NCBI RefSeq assembly: GCF_932526225.1 | Contig: NC_064043.1 | Location: 11,592,085 to 11,656,084, forward strand | Source of the DNA: Nematostella vectensis | Lineage: Eukaryota; Cnidaria; Anthozoa; Actiniaria; Edwardsiidae | Reading direction: 5' to 3' | Length of the DNA stretch: 64,000 nucleotides | Part shown: positions 35,347 through 46,600 of the stretch, piece by piece | Position numbering within the stretch: position 1 is the first letter of the stretch | Layout: each line of letters starts with the position of its first letter | Translations under genes and position numbers: made by a program | Notes under the pieces: generated by a model | Databases searched by the model: none | The model's input: the letters and a program-made list of their open reading frames with translations, nothing else | What the model was told of the DNA's origin: nothing

Positions 35347-35508
35347 GAATGCATGAGTTCCTATCTGGTATTTAAACTTCATAGAGAACACGTTGCGTTG
35401 CCTAGTGCAATCAACATAATCAAAGTCATGATCTTGCGTGACATATGTAATGGTAACGCATTACTTACTGAAGGAAGGCCAAATCTGTGCGTGTCTTGTG
35501 ATGAAAAC

Positions 35509-35700
35509 TTAAGGTTGTTCTCACTTGGACGTAAGCGCAAGCGGAACGCACGTAGTTTTCCGATTCTCACTAGAACATATTAAGCGCAAGAGAACGCAAC
35601 TGCTTGAATTTCTTGCGCTTGCGCTTGTGTTTGACCGATTCTCACTTGTGTTGCGCTTCCGTTTGCGCTTACGCTTGCGTCCTAGTGAGAACCAACCTTA
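35509..35700. mobile_element. MITE in the receptor 3' flank
   Basis: Left TTAAGGTTGTTCTCACTTGG and right (reverse complement) TAAGGTTGGTTCTCACTAGG pair with one gap, continuing through ACG(T/C)AAGCG. The interior is built of GCGCTT/AAGCGC words. Confidence 0.65.
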
Positions 35701-35782
35701 GCGTATCTTGTGTCATGTGACACCACAGTTAATATAATATCGCGCCATGCCGATGCATATCTAACTCTATCAAGGTAAAACC

Positions 35783-35906
35783 TTTAAATAAAAAGTCGAC
35801 AACAACGCATATTGCTTTAAAAAAAGATTTTTCGGCAGGCCAATACCTGCCCTCTTCGGGTTAAAAAAAAAACACCTCTGCGTTGTTGTCGACTTTTTCT
35901 TTTAAA
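35783..35906. repeat. 124-bp foldback element
   Basis: AAAAAGTCGACAACAACGCA on the left pairs perfectly with TGCGTTGTTGTCGACTTTTT on the right. A smaller GGCAGG/CCTGCC stem lies inside. It is immediately downstream of the small minus-strand gene, so it may be in that gene's 3' end. Confidence 0.8.
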
Positions 35907-35910
35907 TGTT

Positions 35911-36144
35911 TTATTTAATAATTAACTGTCGACGTAGACCACAAGGTCCGACGCACTCCAGCAGATAGAGGCTGTCGGGTGGTTTTCTCCCTACGTTTTT
36001 GTAGGTTCGCTCAAGGTAACGCAATGATGGGCAAATCAAGGCTCCAGTGCCACGTCTTTGCCTCTTTGTTCTAGAAACGGCGACTTTTTTCCAACTGTCA
36101 CATTTTTGGACAAACCAAGAAAATAAGAGGAAACCCAAGGCCAT
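35911..36144 (-). CDS. Possible small secreted cysteine-containing peptide precursor, 77 aa
   Basis: ATG at 36144 starts MALGFLLFSWFVQKC, a short signal-peptide-like segment, followed by a strongly basic stretch (SRTKRQRRG) that looks like a proprotein cleavage site. The remaining ~45 residues contain three cysteines, including ECVGPCG, which matches the CxGxC signature of cystine-knot growth factors. The stop overlaps a polyadenylation-like AATAAA. Too short for a full cystine knot, so it may be a peptide, a truncated exon or chance. Alternatively GACAG at ~36100 is an acceptor and this is the last exon of a longer gene. Confidence 0.35.
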   Translation of the reverse strand: MALGFLLFSWFVQKCDSWKKVAVSRTKRQRRGTGALICPSLRYLERTYKNVGRKPPDSLYLLECVGPCGLRRQLIIK

Positions 36145-36747
36145 GATTTTATACTCATTTTTTTTATTAAAAAGCGAACAATGCACAAAAGGTTTTATGA
36201 GCTGTACACTTGAAACTATGGTAGGGGAGCCATGCAGTGAAGTCAGCTTTACAAGTTTTACTTTTTTTTAACATAGCACACGCATAACTGTTTTTTAAGG
36301 GTCGTTTCCCTCAACAGGAAACTTGTTGCTTTTCGAGTATCCCGGAGACTTTTTTTTTTTTCATTTCGTTTCCTGGCCGCTTTTGCTCATAAGTCTGCCC
36401 CAAATCCTGATCCCGCTATTTTTCGCACTAAAATTTCACATTTCAGGTGTATTGTACATCACAAAAATAGGGAAATCTCGGTTCTGTTTAACCCTTTTGG
36501 GATCCAAAAAGAAAGGTCGTTAGTTTGCCATAAAGAGCATACATAATCATTTGAAATGAAATAAAATTTTTAGTATTGGTATAGTCCAAATCGCGAGACG
36601 TGATCAAATGTTATATAAACAACCCTGCAACCTTGAGTGTGGCCTAGTGTATAAGCTTTATGCTGAGCCATATTCACTTATCCTTCTCAAAATTAATGAC
36701 TGTAATATCCCACAGAGTGATAAATGTTTTCCTGCCAGTTGACGAAC
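36145..36747. other. Intergenic, nothing recognised
   Basis: AT-rich DNA between the small minus-strand frame and the 3' end of the CUB-EGF gene, presumably containing the latter's 3' UTR. Confidence 0.4.
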
Positions 36748-37672
36748 CTAAACTTCGATCGACTCTGGTATTGGGGATCTCAGTTTAAAACTGTTCGTCC
36801 GAGCTAGCGGGTTATCTCGAGATTGATATTCCGTAGTCTTGTGTTCGTCTCTTGGAGAAAGACGTTCGCAGTACTCGAGCTCGGTAAATCTCGTTTCTCT
36901 TTCATCACTAAAGCTTCTGTTGTCGTAGAATGCGTCATTGTGGAAGTCCTGGAAGTTTTGAGCTCTTCGGTCGATCGTGATGTACTCATCCATCTCTTCC
37001 CCTCCTTGTTCTGTATCACGCTTTCCTGTAAACAAGTTTATAATCAGTTACCAAAAAGAAAAGTAGAGATGTTGTTATAATCGTATTACACGCGATCAGT
37101 AAAACCGTGAACAGTGGAAATATGTATGAAATGTTTGCATTTACCAATTTGCTAGAATTGCAAACTAAAAACAAAGCCTTATTTTTTGCATTTGATTCGT
37201 CAGAAGATGACAAACATTCCACACATACTTTTGGTTTGCATTTTAAATTACAAAAAAAAACCGTTATATTTGCAAGAAAACGTCTGTACTTTATTCACGA
37301 TATTTGATTTTAATTAGCCAATACTGTGAGACCCGATATCACGCGCAAGCGTAAAATGTAAGCGTGATTAACCTGTTTTAAATCCTCTTTCAATTTTCAC
37401 GATTCATAATTTTCAATCGAGATTGAAAATTATTACCTACGTCTAGCCAAAGACTAGTAGGAAATACGCAGAACAAAAGTTTAAATATGTTGGGAGGTTG
37501 TAAATTGTTACTTAACATTCTCGGCTGTTACCTCGTAGAATCCTCCAGTACACCAGGCCTCCTGCCACGGCCGCTACTAGTACCAGTACTAAACCGCCAG
37601 AGATCAGCCCTAATTCCAAGCCCGAGAGAGACTGGATATTTGCTGAAGGCGCACTGGATGACCGAAGAGTTT
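36748..37672 (-). CDS. CUB-EGF gene, last two exons: transmembrane helix and cytoplasmic tail
   Basis: Exon 37672-37532 encodes [20 protein letters not shown] then the helix [20 protein letters not shown] and a WRILR stop-transfer. Exon 37025-36748 encodes a charged tail ([34 protein letters not shown]) with several Tyr/Ser sites. Assignment to the CUB-EGF gene rests on strand, order and phase (E codon split G|AA after EGF 9). Confidence 0.78.
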
Positions 37673-40600
37673 CTAGAATTTTAAATAGAAATTAGGGTTT
37701 CTGTTTCTTGGAAGGAATAACGGGAAATTTTCCAGAAAATAAGAAAAAAGTGATCTTTTAGGGTATACAATTTCTACTAACCGCTATCCCTTAAGAGGTT
37801 TTGAAGGATTTTTTTCCGATTTTTCTATCTCTTATGCTAAGTTCAAAAACCGTACGATCCATGAGCCGTATTCAATGCAAATGCATGCAAATGAAGATGA
37901 AACAATCGACGCGATTTATGCATGCATTTGCATTGAATATCGTCATGGATAATACGACGTTTGAACTTAGCCTTAGGGTATAAAACTCGATTAACTGCTA
38001 TTCCAAAACGACTGTTTAAACGTTATTTATCGATTCTGCTATATCTCTTAGGGTTAAAAATTCCTTCGATCACACCCAATTTGCTATCTTTTAGGGGTAA
38101 GAATTTCTGTTGACCACGCCCAAAGTGCCACCCCTTATAGTCAATGGGCCAGAGAGGGTGCTGAGGCTTACTCAAAGGGACAAAGGATGAGTGGTATAAC
38201 ATAACAGACAACTCAGAAGAGTTTCCAAATTCGCTTGATAGCAGTCTCAAATCGGTAGCTTTAGTGGTGTTTTGACTATTTGAAAAATTCGAAAAACGTG
38301 ATCTAACATGGAAAAGAGGCTCTCCTTCTCCCGATGAGAAGCTTTGCTCCCAAAAGATATAGCATCTTGGAAATGTTTACTGAATGCGGCTAAAATTCGC
38401 AAATTTAAACCACTTTTGTATTTAAAGAATTCTTTTGGTGACGAAGAAATTCCCCCTATAAGCTACCATTGGCAATGCCGAAGCGTTTTTACCATAAAAA
38501 GAGATCTAGATAAACTCTCGTCATTTGAAGTCTTAGAAGACCGACAGCAAGACGACCAAGTCGAAGGAACAAAAAAATCTTTTCGAGAAAATTCCACCAC
38601 AAAAAGTCGGGTGTATGAGAAAGTGTGAAATTTTTTGCCGAAAGGATAAATACGAAAAATGTTCAAGAAATAGAGAAAAAATTACTTTGTTTCGGGATCT
38701 GCGTGCTGATATGAAAATAAGAGACACCGCAACTATGAAACAAGATACTAGAATACTTGCAGAAGTGTCGCGGGAGTTGGTAGCTGCAGAGGAATGGTAC
38801 CACAGGTCTTGCTACCGCGAGTATACCTGGACCACGCCTGTCGAAACAAACACCAACACCGCTGATAAAGAAAAGCTCGATGATCTGCAAAGCGAAGCCT
38901 TTGAGGAGCTTTTTGCTTATATTCGATCAGACTTGCTCCAAAATCCGAGGTTAGTTACATTGCGCATTTCTGGTGAAGCGCGAGCTAAAAACCTTAAGCG
39001 TAAGCTACAGTCAGAATTTGGCGAGGTCTTGCAATTTGAAGATCTTCTTGATAATAACAAACCGATCGTCATTCCATCGACGCGTCTCGACAAAGAGTGC
39101 CTCGAGCTATCCAATCGATTGGAAAAGAATTCAGCGTCTAGTTAACTCTTTCGGTCAAGACATCGTATATGCCGTAACTGGGGGGAAGCAAAGACCCCCT
39201 AAACAAGTATTATTGCCATATGCAGTTAAAACCTTGACAAACAACGTTGAGCTCATTCAAATGATTAATCGATGCGGGCATGGTATAGCATATTCCCAAA
39301 TCGAGGAAATTAACACGGCACTTTGTATGGAAAAAATGGCTCAGACCCCCGATAATCTTGTCCCACTGCCAGAGTCTATTCAGCCGCATGTCAGTACCAC
39401 TCTTGCATGGGACGATATCGACCGTTTGGAAGAGACTTTGTCTAGCGCTGGAACTTCGCATAGAGTAAATGGTATCGCTGTGCAAGCACGACATTTTGGT
39501 CCGTATCCCCAACCTCAAGCAAACACGGAGATGACCAGAACGAAAAGGAGGAGTATAAATTATAAACCTCATACTGAGGTTGCCCCTTACAACGCCGGTC
39601 AGCGCCGTGGTCCTCCCTCGAGAGGTTACATCGAGGTCACTTCAGAGATTATCCTTGAAGAAGCTTGGAAGAAAAATCTGCTTTGGATTCTGGTCCGTCT
39701 CCACGCACAAGAGAAGCAACGTGCAAGTGGTTGGACTGGTTTCAACATTTCTCGTACGTGATAAGGTCGATGTAAGAGAGGATTGGATAGGATATCTTCC
39801 CACCATTAACGCTCCAGCCACTGACATGTCAACTGTACACGAGATACTAGTGAGGATACTTGTTTTTGACCAGGCGCTTTATGCTAAGGCGATAGAGATA
39901 CAGTGGAAGCATCCTGAGAAATTCAGCAATGTTGTGTCAAGAATGGGTGTTTTCCACACGTGATGTACGCTGCTCTCAATCATAGGAAAGACATTTCAAG
40001 ACGCTGGTCTGAGAGACTTGGCAGTGGAATCTGGTGTTGTAGCGGGAGGATCTTTATCTGGAGTTATGGAAGGCCGAAGATACAACCGCGGCGTGCGATT
40101 CCATAAGCTTATGTATGAGGCTCTGATGAGGCTGATGTGGAAGGGATTTAGACCCTGGGTAGCAGCAAACCACAAAGAGTCTACAGATCTAGTAGAAAAT
40201 GTTTTCAGAGGGCTTGAGATATTATGTAATGATATCTGTGAGGATGAATTGGAGCGTCAATTAGCGAGTTCTTCATTCGACAAATTCGGAAACCTTTTCA
40301 AACAGTACATGGTGTATCTTCGCACTCAAAACGGAAATTTGTCAGCGTTCTGGATGTCGTATATTTAGATGGTCGAAATCCTTCTTGGACTTTTGCGTGC
40401 ATCACGGGAAGGAAACTGGGAACTGCACTTGAGCTGTGTGAGGGACATGATTTCGTTGTGCTTTGCGTACGATAACATTAACTATGCTCGGTACCTCTCT
40501 GCATATCTCTCCGAGATGTCCCACCTCGACACTGAGCATCCTGATGTCGCAGCTCATCTCAGATCAGGGGGATTCTCAGTGCAGATTGGAGACAACAACG

Positions 40601-43600
40601 CAACGGCAGGATACCAGTCGACCAAACGTGCGAAAAAACGGTCAACAAAGACACGCAAACGCCTGGTGGGACTAAGGGATTCAGCCTAAAGCCGGCAGCA
40701 GTCAGTAAGTATTATCTTATTGCTGAATACCGTAGTATATTTCTGCCAACTTACGGAGATGCTACATTTGAGCGCATCGGCAGCTCAGCATAATGACTTG
40801 CAGAAGAGCAGAATCGCTAGAGATGAATCAGGCATGAAATCCTTAATGACAATCATGGAGGAAAGTTGGATTAATCTATTCTGCGGTGACTCGGAAGAGC
40901 TCGTTTGTTTATCCACTGGCAAGCTTGCATTACCGGACGTCGAAAGAGATCTCTTAAACGCTGAAGTTATTGGAGAGAATGCCTTCAAGAAATTCAGCAA
41001 GAGAGACTCCAATCTGACCCACCAGTCATGAATTTTCATGACACATTGAAGAAACAAAAGCAGAAGACGTTTGCAAATCAGTCAAAAAAGGTTGGCATTC
41101 GCAATAATCGGGAAGGAAAGTAGTTATCAAGGCAGATCGCGCTTTGTTTGCTCAAATGATACTGATAGCGGAGAACAAAAAGCTGAAGATAAGCGACGTG
41201 CTGTGTCATCCCTTAGGATCTTTGCCTTGGGCCTTGGCTTCTGAAAGTGGGACGATTCGCAAAAACAACAAGGTATCACTTGCAAACGAGCTCAAGCAAA
41301 ATGTAACACCAGCAGACACGATACCAAAGACTTGCGCAATAATAGTAGATGGGATGGCTGTTGTTCAAAAACTCAAAGGCGATCAAAAGCATTTGCTAAA
41401 ATTGCAGAGACGGTCCTATCTATAGCCCTGAATGAAGGAAGGGACAGTGAACGCATCGATGTAGTGTTCGATGTCTACAAAGAGGAGTCCATCAAGAATG
41501 CAGAACGAGAGAGACGAGGCTCCACGGCAGGACACGAATTTAGGAGTATTAAGCCAGACCATCGCGTTCATCAGTGGCACAAGTTTTTGCTCAGTTTTAG
41601 CAACAAGTCTCAGCTCATTCAATTCATAAATGAAGAGTGGCAGAAGGAACGATACAGTGAGAAGCTGTCCGGTAACAATCTCTTTGTTACAAACAATGAA
41701 CTTTGCCTTGAGATATCATCTACTGGCACAAGGATACGGGACGATCTCAAATCAACACAAGAAGAAGCTGATACTCGAATTCTGCTCCATGCCTCGCACG
41801 CTGCAAAAGCAGGATATGCAATCGTGATATCGTCCGAGGACACCGATGTACTCATCATAGCTCTGTCACTTAGGAGCTTCATTGCTTCTCCTCTGTTTAT
41901 CAAGACCACAAAGCAGTCAAGAACAACCTATGTCGATGTCTCGAAAGTCGTCCTAGTAATTGGCGTCCAGATGTGCAGAGCGCTTTCAGGTTTTCATGCC
42001 TTTACAGGCTGTGACAGTGTGAGTGCTTTCTTTGAAAAAGGAAAAGCCAAAGCACTTAAGCTCCTTTACCAAAACAGATCGTTTGTTAATCTGTTCCAAG
42101 AAATCGAAATGCGTTGGCAGCTTGATGAAGAGCTTTTTCAGAAGATTCAGGAATTTACGTGCACCATGTACAGCTTTCTGGCGGGAACATCAGACGTCAA
42201 CGAGCTGCGCTATAGGTAGAGTACACACATCTTTCTCTTTTTTAGCCTCTCTTTATTTCATGCACTCTTAATATTGTAGAAAAAATAGCTAATAATTTGT
42301 TTTGACATCTATTATAGGCTTTTTTGCGCAAGGCAGGGAAAAATCAACTCAAGTCAGCTTCCCCCATGTGCAGCCTGAAGCTGCATGCACTACGTGCTAA
42401 CTATCAAGCAGCGATATGGAGAAGTCAATAATCCTGTCCCAAGCTGCATGCACTGCGTGCTAACTATCGAGCTGCGATATGGAAAAGAAGTCTACAATAC
42501 TGTCCCCAAGTCCCCTCTCCAGTTGGCCACGGTTGGCTTCGCGATGACGAAGGCGGTTTGTCGTACCACTGGATGACGGCTGATCCAGCTCCGCAGCTCT
42601 TCTAGAGTTTTTGTCTTGCACCTGTAAGAAGACGTGCAGTACTCCAAAATGCACCTGCATCAGCAGTGGGTTGAAGTGTACTGACATGTGCAAACTCCTC
42701 AACTGCGAGAATCGTGCACCCGAGGATGAGGAGGAGGAAAAGGATCCTGCTGATAACCAGGAAGAAAGCTCAGATGAAGAAGCAGAGGATTGATATTTTA
42801 TGCAGGTAAAACCATCGGCATATTAAGGTGAAATGTAAAATACACGAAGATTTAATGTCACCATCTCTTACAATTGTGTCCAGTTTTGGATTCCACTATA
42901 AAAATTTCGCCGAGATATTATCAAACAATAAGAGAAACCGAAAATCCAAGGTGGCGGATCCAAGATGGCGGCCACCTTGTGATGGCTATTTTAAGGGTCT
43001 ATTTTTCGTCGACCATTAAATTTCCTGGCTTGATATACCTAAAATTGCTTAAATGGATGGTATTGTATTATGAGCAAATGAGCGCATTAAGAAAATTACT
43101 ATAATTTCAGCAAAAATAAAACAATTTATAAAAAAATAACAATTCTCTGGGTTGTTGCCATGGAGACCACCTTGAAATACGCAATATTGAGTTTATAATG
43201 CGTCATGTCTAAATTTATGTTTCGGCGGCACGTTCGTCGTAAATCTATGCCTAAAAACGATTGTATGGATCAAAGATTTTAAGCTACGGGGTACTCAGAT
43301 AGATTTTCTAAAATTCTATGTTATAAGCAATGACGTCACTTTGTCACGTGATATCACTTATAAAGCTACTCATTTATGATTGCTATCAACCATTTTCGTA
43401 AACTACAGGTCTCAAGGTTTCCAAAAATGTATGATAGCATACACTTGTCCCTCCCAGTAAGCCTGACCACCTCATTTTTAGGGGTCTGGCCCATGAACTA
43501 TTAGGGTTAACATCAATTTTGCCGATGATCACCCCCGTCTGTTTTTATCGGTCTCCCTGCCTCCTACGGGCCTGCAAGCCCCCGTCTGTTCTTATCCGTC

Positions 43601-46600
43601 TCTTGAATCTTACATAATTTATAGGCTTGCACTGCTTTCCGGACTGCACACAGCCGTTTCTACACGCCCTTGTTACCTACCAGTCTCGCACTGCATGCCG
43701 GACCCCACAGCCAATTTTAGAACTACATGTGACATGACTTACCAGGTTCGCAATGCATGCCGGATCGCACGTAGCCGTCTCTACACGGACAGGTAAATGA
43801 GCCGTGTTTGTTGATGCATATTGAGCCAGTTCTACAGTCATGTGACTTCTCCATACACTCGTTGATATCTGCATTGAAAGACAAAGAAGTCATAGTACCA
43901 GATGCTTGAACTTATCGTTGAAATTATGTAAGCTCAAATATTATTAATCTTAATAAAAACGATGTATGTATACACTCTTTTTTCATCAGAAACTCTTTTA
44001 TACGAGCGTCCATTCTGTGATTTCACCAAATTCTAAAAGCGTGAATAATGTTCATACACGGAAATTTAGGAATATTTCCAGCTTTAAAATGCTCGATAAA
44101 AAAGAACGGGCCAGCCTCACCGATGAATTAGACGTTTTTAAAAAAAAGAGTGTATAAAAATGGTACATGTCTTATTAGGCCGAGAACGGTATAGCGATAT
44201 TTGGTATCTTGATAAAACTCAGTCCCACATGAACTGTCCCTATGAAGATACCAACCACCACAGTAGCGCCCATCTCCTTGAAAACCGTCGTTACAAGAGC
44301 ACGTGTAGCTCCCGATCGTGTTGCTACAGCTGGCGAGGGCGTGGCAGGCGTGGTGACTAAGCGCACACTCATCCATATCTGACAAGCGCAAAAATAATCA
44401 GCGTTTACACTTAAATACGTACGCCTTTTCTTGACTATCAAAAAGGCCTTTATAGAGATCTTACTCACCTTTACAGTCGATCCCGTTTCCATGGAAACCA
44501 GCCTCACATGAGCAATTGAATGAGCCCACGGTATTAATGCAAATCGCGTGCGTGTGACAATTGTGAAGCGCATGCGCGCATTCGTCTACATCTGAAATAA
44601 GAGAAACAGAGCGTACGTAAGACGTACCCGAATATAGTAAAGGCGTATCAAATGAGCCTGCCATTTAAATGATACCTTTACAATGAGTTCCGTTTCCATG
44701 GAAACCATCTACACATGTGCAGTTGAACCTTCCAAGTGTATTGGTACAGATGGCGTGCTTGTCACAGAGATGTGAACCATCATCACATTCTTTGGTATCT
44801 AATAAAAATACCGCATTACTTTGGCAACATGTACATACATGATATATATATTGCTTGCAAAGACATGTTACTTGTATGTCGACGTTTCTTGTTTGTGTGT
44901 AGCGTAGTAGCATGTTACTTGCGTGATGACATGTTAATGCGTGACGACATATTACTTGCGTGAAGACTTGTTACTTACGTGACGACATGTCACTTGTGTG
45001 TCGACGTTTCTTGTTTGTATGTAGCGTAATAGTATGTTACTTGCGTGATGACATGTTAGTGCGTGACGACATATTACTTGCGTGACGAAATGTCACTTGC
45101 GTGTTTCTTGCTTGTGCAAGGGCGGTAGGAACAGTGTTTGCTAGGCCAAATTCCATATCAAACATATTCCCCACGGATAGTGTCCTTCGTATGCATTGCC
45201 TTATATGGGCATTGATGCCCATATTTAGAAGAGCTAAAGTTTTCCCGCTCCCTGATCTCCAAAAAACATGGAGAAAAATGCTGATTCCTTTCAATTTGAG
45301 ACTCGAGGCAAAATTGTGTCAAAAAAACTTTATCGCTTGGTCAAATCTTTATCACACAAGTCTTGAAAAGCCCTTAGACCCAGGCCTCCAAGAGATTGGC
45401 CGAGCGAGATTTAAGGTCACCCAAATATTGATATGTGATAACAAACCACGAATTTCCCTCTTATTTAGCTTAAATGTGCCTTGTATGCGACGCGCTCTCC
45501 GCGTTTGACTAGAAAACCCGGTCAAGTTACATTGCGTAATCCGAGCTACTACCCAACGCAACGTAGCTTGACCGGGTTTTCTAATCAAACACGGAGAGTG
45601 TTCGCAAACAAGGCGCATTTAACATATTACTTTCTTTTAGCGTAACATCGTTTAAAACAAGTGTTGTTGCACGAGACGCAAATCACTAAAAAATAACATA
45701 CCATTGCACTCATATCCGTCTCCAGTAAACCCAACATTGCATGTACATGTGTATTCGCCAATAGTGTTGTTGCACGTCGCATTGCTATGGCATTGATTGC
45801 CTTCGACACACTCATCCACATCTGTTTAATTCACATGATAATACCATCGTGTGAGATACAGGAGAGAAGAAAAGGGTACATTTGAGCTACCCTATAACGG
45901 TTCTTTACCCAGCGGACATCCTCATATAACGGATAAAGAGCTCGATTTCACATTCCCCGTCACAATCTTTAGATAGAACCTCCATGATGGACATATTTTT
46001 CGGCTCCGAGGGTGTCGGTTATGCGGAGGCTCCACTGTAATTGAAAGCTGAGGATTGTCCTCCTCTCAGATAAACAAGGATATAAGATGTACCAATTAGA
46101 TGTCTCTATTGACAAATCATACGCCGTGACTTAAATTTTACTAGAGGATTATGAGCAGACGCCAGGAAATAAGCCGTGCAGATTCAATTCGGTATGCTTG
46201 ATGGTCTGCCTTTGAAGAAAAAGAAAGATTTTGTATTGCGTGGTTTTGTGCTTTTTGATTTAGTCTTATTCACATAAATAGAGAGTTTTACCAACACATG
46301 CGACTCCATCTCCAGTGAATCCACCTTTGCACGCGCACAAATATGAGCCCACGGTATTAGTGCACGTGGAATTGAAGTGGCAGTTGTGAGTTCTCGTAGA
46401 GCATTCATTAACGTCTATAAAAGAGAAAAACATATTGCGCGGATATATGGTCATCTGTTGCAAAACGATTAGCAATACAAATATTTCTAGTGGTGTGAAC
46501 TCTCAGAGTGGCTCATACCTACGCATTCTAATCCACTTCCGGTGTATCCCAAGACGCACGCACAGTCGTACGACCCAATTGTATTTGTACAAGTCGCTTT

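Larger units (their letters stand above)
38344..42793 (+). pseudogene. Decayed mobile-element gene with FEN/PIN-nuclease-like motifs and Cys8 C-terminus
   Basis: One long protein is recognisable in pieces across shifting frames: YHWQC...EIFCRKDKY and [12 protein letters not shown] near the N-terminus, [157 protein letters not shown] and a C-terminal block of eight cysteines (42612-42707). Frameshifts or stops occur near 38620, 39130, 39750, 39961, 40366, 40600, 41030 and 41390, so it is inactive. From memory this is a multicopy family in corals and molluscs. D...EEAD...DTD...GCD followed by a GKGK helix resembles FEN1/XPG nucleases, which with a Cys8 finger recalls Academ transposons. No TIRs were found at its ends. 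Confidence 0.75.

Noticed and set aside
38040-38110. Second TTAA-type terminus (TTAGGG|TTAA)
   Set aside because: It belongs to a loose local repeat (TTAGGGTAnAAATTTCT variants at 37757, 37975, 38048, 38094) rather than a TIR.
42794-43515. A complete piggyBac-like element ending at 43510
   Set aside because: The right end looks plausible (CTATTAGGG|TTAA) but no matching left terminus was found.
45101-45508. Plus-strand 135-codon frame
   Set aside because: Partly made of the 45470-45622 foldback element and a tandem repeat; no recognisable domain.
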